A stretch of DNA of 59,902 bases, taken from Microbacterium sp. SZ1 (GTDB lineage: Bacteria > Actinomycetota > Actinomycetes > Actinomycetales > Microbacteriaceae). Where the stretch lies: positions 1 to 59,902 of the forward strand of contig NZ_LPVV01000042.1 in the NCBI RefSeq assembly GCF_002362255.1. The letters run 5' to 3'. Numbering within the stretch: the first letter of the stretch is position 1; every line of letters begins with the position of its first letter. Positions 25,407 to 33,244 of the stretch are shown here, one piece after another. Made by a program: the position numbers and the translations under genes. The notes under the pieces are model-generated. The model made no database searches and had not been told where the DNA came from. It worked only from the letters and a program-made list of their open reading frames with translations.

Positions 25407-26495
25407 CTACTGCCGCTCGGCACCCCCGGGGACGGTCGTCGCGCGGTAGAGATCGCGGAGCCCGGCCAGTCCGTGCTGCTCGAGAGCACGCAGCTGACGC
25501 TGCGCGCCCGTGCCGTGCTCGCGGACGCGGGCGAGCTGCGCTCTCGCGAAGGCGTCGTCGCCCTGCGCGGCGAGCGCCGTGGCGGCACGCGACAGCATCC
25601 GCTCGATGACGTCCCACGCGGGGGCCGCGTCACCGGTCGTCGGGTCGACCACTCTCGCCTCGGGGCCGAAACGGGAGGCGGTCCACAGTGACGCGTCGAT
25701 CGCGTCGAGCCCGATCTCGGGGCCGTCGTCGAAGTCGTCGGTCGTGACGAGCGCGCGGCTCAGGGCCACTGCCAGCATCGCGTCGTCGACCTCTAGCTGC
25801 GTGTCGCACACCCGCACCTCCACGGTGGGATACCGCTCCGACAGCCGCGCGGTCCAGCCGATCGACGACGCCTCGGTGATGCCGCGCAGCGCCAGCAGCC
25901 CGTCAACGCGCGCGCGGTAGTCGGTGTAGTCGCGGGAGTGCGGCGGCGTCCAGCCCGTCGGGAGGCGACGGGTGAGGATCGACCGCCAGCTCGCGAAGCC
26001 GGACGGGCGGCCGTGCGCGAACGGGGAGTTGCCCGTGATCGCGAGCAGCGCCGGCATCCATGCGCGGATGCGGTTGAGCGCGCGCACGCGTTCCTCCTCG
26101 CCGTGCACCTCGACGTGCACGTGCAGGCCGTTGACCTCGTGCGTGCGGGTCAGCCCGCCGAGGATGCTCGCGACCTCGTCGTAGTGCGGCGAGGGCGAGA
26201 TCACCGTCTCCTCGGACCAGACGAACGGGGTTCCGGTCGCGGCGACGATCGCGCGGTCCGATGCGGCCTCCGAGGCCATCGCGGTGCGCATGCCGAACAG
26301 CTGCGACACGGCATCCGCGGTGGTGTCGAGCGGAGCCGAGGTGGTCTCGAGCTGGGAGGTGAGGAACTCGCGGGTCACCGTGCCGCCCGCGCGCGGACCG
26401 AGCAGGCGGTCGCGGAGTCCCTGGTCCATGGCCAGGGGAACGAGCGAATCCTCGTCGAGGAGGAAGAACTCCTCCTCGATGCCGAAACGGGCCAC
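25407..26495 (-). CDS. Carboxylate-amine ligase, YbdK/GCS2 family
   Basis: 362 aa. It belongs to the glutamate-cysteine-ligase family 2. N-terminal FGIEEEFFLLD carries the acidic metal-binding motif; TSQLETTSAPL, GLHVHVEVHGEEE and PTVEVRVCDTQ are the other conserved blocks. Members join a carboxylate (classically glutamate gamma-carboxyl) to an amine or cysteine using ATP; the true substrate of YbdK-type enzymes is often unknown. GTG start, 8 nt after the DUF7218 gene. A longer paralogue of the same superfamily is at 39790. Confidence 0.88.
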   Translation of the reverse strand: MARFGIEEEFFLLDEDSLVPLAMDQGLRDRLLGPRAGGTVTREFLTSQLETTSAPLDTTADAVSQLFGMRTAMASEAASDRAIVAATGTPFVWSEETVISPSPHYDEVASILGGLTRTHEVNGLHVHVEVHGEEERVRALNRIRAWMPALLAITGNSPFAHGRPSGFASWRSILTRRLPTGWTPPHSRDYTDYRARVDGLLALRGITEASSIGWTARLSERYPTVEVRVCDTQLEVDDAMLAVALSRALVTTDDFDDGPEIGLDAIDASLWTASRFGPEARVVDPTTGDAAPAWDVIERMLSRAATALAAQGDDAFARAQLARVREHGTGAQRQLRALEQHGLAGLRDLYRATTVPGGAERQ

Positions 26496-26503
26496 CGCCG
26501 CGC

Positions 26504-26770
26504 CTAGTGGTTCCGCAGCGCAGAGATCAGCTCGGCCTTGCGCTTGCCGCTGTAGCCGGTGAGCCCGATCTCCTTCGCGCGCTTGCGCAGCTCGTCGACG
26601 GTCCAGTCCTCGTAGTCGCCATGCGTGCCGCCGCGGCGGCCCACGGTGCTGCGGCCCTCTTTCGCCGCGGCGTTCGAGATGCGGGCGGCCTTCTCCTTCG
26701 ACGCTCCGTCGTCCCGGAGCTCCTCGTAGAGCTCAGGGTCCTTGAGCGAGTTGTTCCTGCGTCCCGGCAT
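26504..26770 (-). CDS. DUF7218 / Rho-N-terminal-like small protein
   Basis: 88 aa, very basic and acidic mixed. N-terminal part is ChaB-like/DUF7218 in style (LKDPELYEELRDDGASKEKAARISNAAA would be its core, seen at residues 9-36). The C-terminal part is a SAP/Rho-N motif (WTVDELRKRAKEIGLTGYSG, then KRKAELISALR) that usually binds nucleic acid. First gene of the operon with ligase and MFS. Role unknown; stress-associated in related actinobacteria. Confidence 0.8.
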   Translation of the reverse strand: MPGRRNNSLKDPELYEELRDDGASKEKAARISNAAAKEGRSTVGRRGGTHGDYEDWTVDELRKRAKEIGLTGYSGKRKAELISALRNH

Positions 26771-26893
26771 GTCACTGCTCCTTACTCACGATCGGATGGT
26801 CTACGTCAAGCCCCTGCGCCGAGGGGGGTCTTCAGGTCTACGTTGGGGGCTCCGAAGACGGGCGCGCCCGGCGCCCCAGAGAAGGGAAGACCG

Positions 26894-27058
26894 ATGAATA
26901 TCCTTCTGATCATCGTCATCGTGATCGCCGTCATCCTGGCGATCACCGGAGGACTCGTCCAGTCCCTGCAGTTCTTGCTGTGGGTCGGACTCGTACTCCT
27001 GGCAATCGCTGTGATCGCCTGGTTGATCCGATCCATCTCGGGGAACCGCACGCGCTGA
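26894..27058 (+). CDS. Small two-helix membrane protein
   Basis: 54 aa. Almost entirely two hydrophobic helices (ILLIIVIVIAVILAITGG and FLLWVGLVLLAIAVIAWLI) with a basic C-terminus (RSISGNRTR). GAAGGGAAG is 5-13 nt upstream of the ATG. It resembles the small stress-linked hydrophobic proteins common beside CsbD genes in actinobacteria; function unknown. It converges on csbD across a strong hairpin. Confidence 0.75.
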   Translation: MNILLIIVIVIAVILAITGGLVQSLQFLLWVGLVLLAIAVIAWLIRSISGNRTR

Positions 27059-27067
27059 CCCGTCACG

Positions 27068-27097
27068 GAATGAGGCCCGCCTCGGCGGGCCTCATTC
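27068..27097. terminator. Bidirectional hairpin terminator
   Basis: A 14-bp stem (GAATGAGGCCCGCC / GGCGGGCCTCATTC) with a 2-nt minimal loop lies between the small membrane protein and csbD, which converge. Confidence 0.88.
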
Positions 27098-27100
27098 TCG

Positions 27101-27298
27101 TTAAGAGTCGCGCAGGCTGTCGCCGGCCTTCTTCGCGGCGTCCTTGACGTTCTCGCCGGCCTGCTTGACCGAGGCCTTCGTCTGATCGGCCTGGCCCTCG
27201 GCTTCGAGCCGCTCGTTGTCGGTGACCTTGCCGACGCCCTCCTTGACCTTGCCTCCGAGCTTCTCGGCGTTGTTCTTGATGTCGTTGTCTGCACTCAT
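27101..27298 (-). CDS. CsbD-family stress protein
   Basis: 65 aa, Lys/Ala/Glu-rich and hydrophilic: NNAEKLGGKVKEGVGKVTDN is the CsbD signature, followed by a second helical half (KQAGENVKDAAKKAGDSL). CsbD proteins are induced in general stress; mechanism unknown. The ATG at 27298 is chosen because the family motif starts immediately; AAAGGA precedes it. Confidence 0.87.
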   Translation of the reverse strand: MSADNDIKNNAEKLGGKVKEGVGKVTDNERLEAEGQADQTKASVKQAGENVKDAAKKAGDSLRDS

Positions 27299-27502
27299 GA
27301 TGCGTCCTTTCATCGTCCGATCAACGGGAATCACACCCTCGCACGCACCCGCGGAACGAGCCACGGGATTGACAAGCGGCGACTCGCGTGACAACCCGAT
27401 CGGACCGTCGACGCAGACGCCGCCCGGGGCTACCCTGGCCGGAGGCGGGTGGTCCTGCCCGCTCTCTCACCCGGCCGAGGCCGACGATGGAAGAGGTGCG
27501 CG

Positions 27503-27916
27503 ATGGACTCGATGATGATGGATGCCTGGCGGGCGAACATGACCGCGGCGCCCGAGATGACGACCATGGACCTGGCGGCGATGGACATGTCGGTCCTGCA
27601 GGCGGCGATGGACGCGTGCTCCGCCTGCGAGCAGGCCTGCACCGTGTGCTCGACCCAGATGATGGACTGTTCGCCGGCATGCATGAACTGCGCGGACATG
27701 TGTCACACCATGATGCGGTCGATGCTGCGGATGCAGGGGATGACCCCCGCGTCGATGATGGCGATGCTCGACGCGTGCATCGCGATGTGCCAGACCTGCA
27801 TGGACGAGTGCATGGAGCATGCCGCGCACAGCGACGTCTGCCGCATGTGCGCTCAGGCGTGCCAGGCGTGCATGGACGCGTGCATGGCCGTCCGCGACAT
27901 GCTGGTCCCGGCCTGA
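27503..27916 (+). CDS. Cys/Met-rich four-helix copper-storage protein (Csp/DUF326-like)
   Basis: 137 aa with 17 Cys and 29 Met by my count. Cysteines occur as CxxC or CxxxC along helices (DACSACEQACTVC, CSPACMNCADMC, CRMCAQACQACMDAC), the pattern of Csp copper-storage four-helix bundles, which load Cu(I) into the bundle core. There is no signal peptide, so it resembles the cytosolic Csp3 type. GGAAGAGG is about 7-14 nt before the ATG. The very high Met content is stronger than usual for the family. Confidence 0.85.
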   Translation: MDSMMMDAWRANMTAAPEMTTMDLAAMDMSVLQAAMDACSACEQACTVCSTQMMDCSPACMNCADMCHTMMRSMLRMQGMTPASMMAMLDACIAMCQTCMDECMEHAAHSDVCRMCAQACQACMDACMAVRDMLVPA

Positions 27917-27922
27917 CGCGCG

Positions 27923-28270
27923 TCAGCCGAGTGCGACGTTGAACTGCGCTCGGCCGATCGCCAGCACGCCGTAGCGCACGTGCAGCGCCACCGGTGTGCC
28001 GACGGCAGCCTCGAGGGCGGCGCCCCCGCCGTTCCAGAGCGCATGCGCAGCACCGTCGAGCGTGCGCACCACGACGTCGCCGGAGACCGCGTCGGCGTGT
28101 TCGACGACCGCGTCGACCCACTCCGACGGGGTCGCCGATGCCAGGCGCGCTTGGATCAGGTGCAGCGCGTGGCCGGGGGCGTGCGAGGAGCAGGCGTCGC
28201 CGCGGTGGCACATGCACGCCGAACGCTCACGCACCGTCGAGGGTGAGAGGTGGTTCTTCGGCGTGGACAC
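27923..28270 (-). CDS. Hypothetical protein with Cys/His-rich N-terminus
   Basis: 115 aa. The N-terminal third has CMCHRGDACSSHAPGHALH, a possible metal site; the remainder is an alpha/beta mix ending AIGRAQFNVALG. GTG 28270 is chosen because AAGGAG stands 6 nt upstream. Converges on the Cu-storage gene with 6 bp between stops. No family recognised. Confidence 0.65.
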   Translation of the reverse strand: MSTPKNHLSPSTVRERSACMCHRGDACSSHAPGHALHLIQARLASATPSEWVDAVVEHADAVSGDVVVRTLDGAAHALWNGGGAALEAAVGTPVALHVRYGVLAIGRAQFNVALG

Positions 28271-28588
28271 GGCTGGCTCCTTCGAGACGGGTCGGTGATG
28301 ACGTTCCGGCCAGCGTAGGCGCGGCATCCACCCGCGCGAACCGGTACCGACATGAGGCGAAACAAACAGGCGTATACTCGCCGGGTGCTGTTGTCGATGA
28401 GCGCCCCCGGACACCCGGAGCGGGCGCGGAACGGAGCCGCAGGCGCATCTCGCGCCGCGGGCAGAGGCTGACGATCAGCCGGAGGCGGAACATCCCGTCA
28501 CCGGCGTCGCGTCGTACCCGGCATCCCGCCGGCATCCACCTCTGACTTCCGCCGTCCTCTGGCGGCCCCATCGAAAGCTCACACACTC
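28271..28588 (+). promoter_or_regulatory. Long leader of the FBP gene with small upstream ORF
   Basis: 318 bp without a large gene. TATACT (28373-28378) is a good -10, giving a leader of about 200 nt before the ATG at 28589. A 24-codon reading frame (ATG 28397 to TGA 28471, Ala/Gly/Arg-rich) lies in it, and a hairpin CCGCC-gtcctct-GGCGG (28549-28565) sits before the gene. The left part must also hold the promoter of the minus-strand gene at 28270. Attenuation is a hypothesis. Confidence 0.4.
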
Positions 28589-29083
28589 ATGCGTCCCATC
28601 GACGAGCGCGCCCTGCGCGCCTCCTTCATCAACGCCACCCGCAAGGAGATCTCCGACATCTCCCTGCCGCCCGGATTCGACGAGATCGACTTCGACAGGC
28701 TCGACTACCTCGGCTGGACCGACCCCAAGCTGCCGCGCCGGTCGTACGTCGTGGTGTGGATCGACGACGTCGTGACCGGTGTCGTCCTGCAGCGGGCCGA
28801 GCAGCGTGTGCTCGCCCGTGCCCAGTGCTCGTGGTGCGAAGACGTCACGCTCCGCAACGACGTGCAGCTCTACACCGCGCGCAAGGCCGGCCCCGCCGGT
28901 CGCAAGGGCGACACGATCGGGAACCTCACCTGCGCGGAGTTCGGCTGCTCGAAGAACGTGCGCGTGCTGCCCCCGCTCGCCTACCAGGGGTACGACCGGG
29001 AGCTCGCGCGCGAGATGCGCATCCTCAAGCTGCAGGAGCACGTGACCGGCTTCGTCCGCGACGTCGCCGGCGAGACGGTCTAA
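28589..29083 (+). CDS. FBP-type EF-G-binding zinc-finger protein (FusB-like C-terminal domain)
   Basis: 164 aa. It starts RALRASFINATRKEISDISL and contains a treble-clef zinc finger with CSWC (residues about 80-83) and CAEFGC, the FBP/EF-G-binding signature. In Staphylococcus, related FusB/FusC proteins bind elongation factor G and rescue it from fusidic acid; in actinobacteria the role is less studied. Its stop overlaps that of the convergent GH3 gene. A long leader with a small upstream ORF could make it translation-responsive. Confidence 0.83.
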   Translation: MRPIDERALRASFINATRKEISDISLPPGFDEIDFDRLDYLGWTDPKLPRRSYVVVWIDDVVTGVVLQRAEQRVLARAQCSWCEDVTLRNDVQLYTARKAGPAGRKGDTIGNLTCAEFGCSKNVRVLPPLAYQGYDRELAREMRILKLQEHVTGFVRDVAGETV

Positions 29084-31440
29084 CCGATCTCGACGACGGC
29101 GACCGTCTCCTCGTCATCGCACGCGCCGCCGACCCACAGGCGGAAGCGGCCCGGTTCGACGCGGCGCACGCCGTCGGCGGCGGTGAACGCGAGGCGTTCC
29201 ACGGGCACCTCGAAGTCCACGGTCTCCTCGGCGCCGGCCGCGAGTGCGACCCGCCGGAAGCCCACGAGCTGGGCGACCGGTCGGGTCGCGCTCGCGACCT
29301 CGTCGTGGACGTACAGCTGCACGACGTCGACCCCGTCGACCTCGCCGATGTTGCGCACGCGCACCGAGATCCGCAGGACGTCGTCCGTCGACGTGGTGGG
29401 GGCGACCGCGAGCTCGTCGTGCGCGAAGGTCGTGTAGGTCAGGCCGAACCCGAACGGGCGCACGGGCGTCGGATCGGCGCTCGTCACGTCGGCCAGGCCG
29501 CCGAGCAGCGGGTGCAGATACGAGTAGGGCTGCGCCCCCGCCGCGCGAGGCAGGGAGACGGGGAGACGTCCCGACGGCGCCGTCCGACCGCTGAGCAGGC
29601 GGGCGAGCGCGGGAGCGCCCTCCTCGCCGGGGAAGAACGCCTGCAGCATGGCGGCGGGACGCGGAGTCTCCGCGGTGTCCGCAGATGCGGAGCGCGCGGT
29701 CGTCGCGGAGTTGATCGCTCCCAGGCCGACCGCCACCCCGGCGGCGCCGTCACGCGGCGGCAGCGCCCAGTCCCACGCGTAGGGCCGGCCGGTCATCGCG
29801 ACGAGGATCACCGGAGTGCCGGTCGCCACGACCGCCTCGACGAGCTCGCGCTGCACGCCGGGCAGCTCGAGCGACTCGACGTCGTTGCCCTCACCCACGG
29901 TGCCGCGCCCGAAGAGGCCGGCGCGATCGCCGACGACGACGATCGCGAGGTCGGCCGCTGCGGCATCCGCCACAGCCCCGTCGATGCGCGAGCGGTCGGT
30001 GCCCTCGACGTCGCATCCGAGCGAGTGGGTGACCTCGGCCCGGCCGAACTCCGCACGCACCGCATCGAGCACCGTGGGCAGCTCGATGCCCGACGGCACC
30101 TCCGGGTGATGCGCGAGCACGTGGTTCACGAACGAGTAGCAGCCCATGAGCGCCTCCGAGCTGTCGGCGTTGGGGCCGATCACGGCGATCCGCGCCGTCG
30201 TCGAGGCGGCGAGCGGCAGGATGCCGTCGTTGCTCAGCAGCACGATCGACTCCTCGGCCAGCCGGCCGGCGAGCGCTCTCTGCGCCGCGGAGTCGAGGTC
30301 GATCTCCTCGGGAGGCGTGCCGAAGTCGGCATCCAGCAGCCCGAGCTCCTCCTTCTGCGCGAGCACCCGGCCCACCGCGCGGTCGAGCACGCTCTCGGGC
30401 AGCCGACCGTCGCGCACCTGGTCCGCGAGGGTGAGGAACGCGTCGGGCGATGGGAGCTCGACGTCGATCCCCGCGCTGATCGCGAGCCGTGCGGCATCCG
30501 CTCCGTCGGCGGCCATCCGGTGCATGCTGCGCAGGAAGTCGACGGCGAAGTAGTCCGACACGACGACGCCGTCGAAGCCCCAGCGGTCGCGCAGGACCTC
30601 GGTGAGGTAGTGCGCGTCGGCGGTCACCGGAGTGCCGTCGATGTCGACGTACGAGTTCATGACGCTGCGCGCCCCGCCCTCCCGCAGGGCCATCTCGAAG
30701 GGCGGCATGAGGACGTCCTCGATCTCGCGGCGCCCGGCGTGCACGGGCGCGTGGTTGCGCCCGGCCTGCGACGCGGAGTAGCCGATGAAGTGCTTGAGCG
30801 TCGCGTGCACACCGGCCGATTGCAGACCGCGGACGTAGGCGGTGCCGATCGTTCCCACCACCAGCGGGTCCTCGGCGATGCACTCGTCGACCCGGCCCCA
30901 GCGGGGATCGCGGATCACGTCGAGCACGGGGGCGAGACCCTGGTGGATGCCGAGGGAGCGCATCGACTCGCCGATCGCCGCTCCGACCTCCGCCACGAGG
31001 TCCGGGTCGAACGAGGCGCCCCAGGCGAGCGGCGTCGGGTACGTCGCCGCCTGCCATGCGGCGAGGCCGGTCAGGCACTCCTCGTGCACGATCGCCGGGA
31101 TGCCGAGGCGGGTCTCCCGCTGCAGCCGTGCCTGCTCCGTCCAGAGCCAGCGCGCCCGCTCGACGGGGTCGACGGGTCGGGTGCCGTACACGCGCGTGAG
31201 GTGACCGATGCCGTGCGCACTCGCCTCGTCGTAGCGGCTGGAGCTCTTCTTCTCGCCCGACAGTGGCGCCACGACCTCGTCGCCCTGGTCGACCCAGAAG
31301 CCGACGAGCTGTGCCTGCTTCTCCTCCAGCGTCATCTCGGCGAGGAGGGCCTCGACCCGCGGGGAGCGGTGGGGGCGGGCGGTGTGCTGCAGCATGCTGG
31401 TGTCTCTCTCGGTCGTTCTCGTCGTCATGTGCGCGCTCAT
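29080..31440 (-). CDS. Glycoside hydrolase family 3 (beta-glucosidase-like)
   Basis: 786 aa. GH3 N-domain with ARLQRETRLGIPAIVHEECL, KHFIGYSASQAGRNHAP and the nucleophile block GFDGVVVSDYFAVD; then the second (alpha/beta) domain (LSNDGILPLAAS, AMTGRPYAWDW) and a C-terminal fibronectin-III-like domain (VRNIGEVDGVDVVQLYV). No signal peptide, so it should act on imported oligosaccharides in the cytoplasm. Start ATG 31440 overlaps the permease stop (ATGA); an internal ATG at 31395 is an alternative. Last gene of the LacI-controlled sugar operon. Exact linkage (glucoside, xyloside) unknown. Confidence 0.9.
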   Translation of the reverse strand: MSAHMTTRTTERDTSMLQHTARPHRSPRVEALLAEMTLEEKQAQLVGFWVDQGDEVVAPLSGEKKSSSRYDEASAHGIGHLTRVYGTRPVDPVERARWLWTEQARLQRETRLGIPAIVHEECLTGLAAWQAATYPTPLAWGASFDPDLVAEVGAAIGESMRSLGIHQGLAPVLDVIRDPRWGRVDECIAEDPLVVGTIGTAYVRGLQSAGVHATLKHFIGYSASQAGRNHAPVHAGRREIEDVLMPPFEMALREGGARSVMNSYVDIDGTPVTADAHYLTEVLRDRWGFDGVVVSDYFAVDFLRSMHRMAADGADAARLAISAGIDVELPSPDAFLTLADQVRDGRLPESVLDRAVGRVLAQKEELGLLDADFGTPPEEIDLDSAAQRALAGRLAEESIVLLSNDGILPLAASTTARIAVIGPNADSSEALMGCYSFVNHVLAHHPEVPSGIELPTVLDAVRAEFGRAEVTHSLGCDVEGTDRSRIDGAVADAAAADLAIVVVGDRAGLFGRGTVGEGNDVESLELPGVQRELVEAVVATGTPVILVAMTGRPYAWDWALPPRDGAAGVAVGLGAINSATTARSASADTAETPRPAAMLQAFFPGEEGAPALARLLSGRTAPSGRLPVSLPRAAGAQPYSYLHPLLGGLADVTSADPTPVRPFGFGLTYTTFAHDELAVAPTTSTDDVLRISVRVRNIGEVDGVDVVQLYVHDEVASATRPVAQLVGFRRVALAAGAEETVDFEVPVERLAFTAADGVRRVEPGRFRLWVGGACDDEETVAVVEIG

Positions 31441-32315
31441 CCCTTGACCGCGCCGGTGAGTCCGCCGACGATGCGGCGCTCGAAGACGCTGAAGAAGATC
31501 AGCGCCGGGATCATCGACAGCGAGGTGAAGGCGAGGACCTTCGCGGTGTCGACGGAGTACTGCGACGCGAAGGACTGCACGCCGAGCGGCAGCGTGAAAG
31601 CGGCCGAGTCGTTGAGGATGAACAGCGGCAGCAGGTACCCGTTCCAGCTGCCGATGAAGGCGAGGATGCCGGTCGTGATGACGCCGGGCAGCGAAAGCGG
31701 GAGCACCATCCGCCAGAAGAACCCGAGGCGACTGCATCCGTCGATGAACGCGGCCTCCTGGATCTCATCGGGGATCGCCCTGAGGAACGGGACGAGGATG
31801 ATGATCGTGGTGGGGAGCGCGAACGCGATCTGCGGCAGGATGACGCCGCCGAGCGAGTTCATCAGTCCGAGGCTCCGCACGACGATGTACAGCGGGGTGA
31901 TCGCGACGGTCAGCGGGAACATCAGCCCCGCGGCGAAGAACGCGTACAGCACGCCGCGACCGGCGAACCGGTAGCGGGCCAGCACGTAGGCCGCCATGAG
32001 GCCGAGTGCGACGACGCCCAGGGTGGTGGCGAGGGCGACGATCAGCGAGTTCAGCACCTGCCGCCAGAAGATGCCCCCGGTGATGACGTCGAGGTAGTTC
32101 GTCAGCACCCACGGCTGCGGCAGGCCGGACGGGTCGGTGGTGATCTGGGAGTTCGTGCGGAATCCGCCGACGATGATGTACGCGATCGGCGCGAGCATGA
32201 GCCCGACTGCGACGAGAGCGATGAAGTAGACGCCGGGGTTCGCCCACGGCAGTCGGGGCCGTGGCGCCCGACGCGCTCCGGGGCGCTGCGTCACGAGTAC
32301 CGAGGTGGCGGTCAT
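31437..32315 (-). CDS. Carbohydrate ABC transporter permease (MalG type)
   Basis: 292 aa, six membrane segments, binding-protein-dependent permease of the CUT1 class. The EAA loop reads EIQEAAFIDGCSRLGFFWRM, the site that docks the ATPase. GGAAGGAGAGGAAG precedes the ATG, which overlaps the upstream permease stop by 4 nt. It works with the other permease and the binding protein to import an oligosaccharide. No ATPase gene is in the operon, so a shared MsiK-like ATPase elsewhere is expected (established pattern for actinobacterial CUT1 systems). Confidence 0.92.
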   Translation of the reverse strand: MTATSVLVTQRPGARRAPRPRLPWANPGVYFIALVAVGLMLAPIAYIIVGGFRTNSQITTDPSGLPQPWVLTNYLDVITGGIFWRQVLNSLIVALATTLGVVALGLMAAYVLARYRFAGRGVLYAFFAAGLMFPLTVAITPLYIVVRSLGLMNSLGGVILPQIAFALPTTIIILVPFLRAIPDEIQEAAFIDGCSRLGFFWRMVLPLSLPGVITTGILAFIGSWNGYLLPLFILNDSAAFTLPLGVQSFASQYSVDTAKVLAFTSLSMIPALIFFSVFERRIVGGLTGAVKG

Positions 32316-33244
32316 CGCTTCCTCTCCTTCCTTCCGGCGCCGGTCAGCGCGCCCTCGGTGTCGCGCCGCAGCACGGCGCGCTGGTAGATCAGGGCGACGA
32401 TCAGCGAGATCACGAACAGCACCACGGCCACGGCGTTGCCGTATCCGAAGTTCCCGGCGTTGCGACCCTCCGACACCATGTAGGTGGCCATGGTCGACGT
32501 GCCGGCGGTGGAGGCGATGTACTGCCCCCAGATGATGTAGACGAGGTCGAACAGCTGCAGTGAGCCGATGATCGACAGGAACGCCCAGATCCGCAGGGTC
32601 GGGGCGAGCAGCGGCAGCGTGATCCGCCATTGGGTCTGCCAGTACGAGGCGCCGTCGATGGCCGCCGCCTCGTGCAGCTCCTGCGGGATACCCTGCAGGC
32701 CCGCGAGGAAGAGGATGACCGCGAACCCGACGTACTTCCAGGTGATGATCGCCATCAGCGTCCAGATCGCGATCGCGGGGTCGGAGAGCCAGTCGGTCGC
32801 GAGCGCCCCGAGTCCCATGTTCGTCAGGAGTGCGTTCAGGGCGCCGCTGGTCTGGAGCATCAGACTCCAGCCGGTGCCGACCACGACCTCCGAGATCACG
32901 TACGGGACGAAGATCAGGACGCGGATGAGCGACTGTCCGCGCATGCGGCGGTTCAGCAGCAGCGCGAGAAGGATCGCCACCGGCCCCTGCAGCACGAGAG
33001 ACATGACGAGGATGACGCCGTTGTGGGCGAGCGCGTCGATGAACAGCGGGTCCTGCAGGATCGTGAGGTAGTTCTTGAGGCCGACGAAGTCGGTCGGGAC
33101 TCCGTATCCCTGCCAGCTGAAGAAGCCGTAGTACGCGGCCATCAGCACGGGGAAGATGACGAAGGCGAGGAAGACGACGAGGGCGGGCCCGGCCAGAAGG
33201 ATCACTTCCAGCCGGGCGCGCACCTCACGCCTTCGCTGCCGCAT
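32312..33244 (-). CDS. Carbohydrate ABC transporter permease (MalF/UgpA type)
   Basis: 310 aa, six membrane segments, with EAA loop ELHEAAAIDGASYWQTQWRI. It is the CUT1 partner of the next permease. The ATG at 33244 overlaps the binding-protein stop by 20 bp; GTG 33223, with GAAGG about 7 nt upstream, is a realistic alternative start seven codons in. Positions and strand place it in the operon binding protein, permease, permease, GH3. Confidence 0.92.
   Translation of the reverse strand: MRQRRREVRARLEVILLAGPALVVFLAFVIFPVLMAAYYGFFSWQGYGVPTDFVGLKNYLTILQDPLFIDALAHNGVILVMSLVLQGPVAILLALLLNRRMRGQSLIRVLIFVPYVISEVVVGTGWSLMLQTSGALNALLTNMGLGALATDWLSDPAIAIWTLMAIITWKYVGFAVILFLAGLQGIPQELHEAAAIDGASYWQTQWRITLPLLAPTLRIWAFLSIIGSLQLFDLVYIIWGQYIASTAGTSTMATYMVSEGRNAGNFGYGNAVAVVLFVISLIVALIYQRAVLRRDTEGALTGAGRKERKR

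Noticed and set aside
27299..27502. Copper-responsive operator between csbD and the copper-storage gene
   Set aside because: Only a TACCCT hexamer at 27431-27436 was seen, without a convincing dyad for CsoR or CueR.
28756..31974. Open plus-strand frame of over 1000 codons opposite the GH3 and permease genes
   Set aside because: It is antisense to well-supported genes, its translation is His/Arg/Asp/Gly-rich low complexity, and long shadow frames are expected at this GC content.
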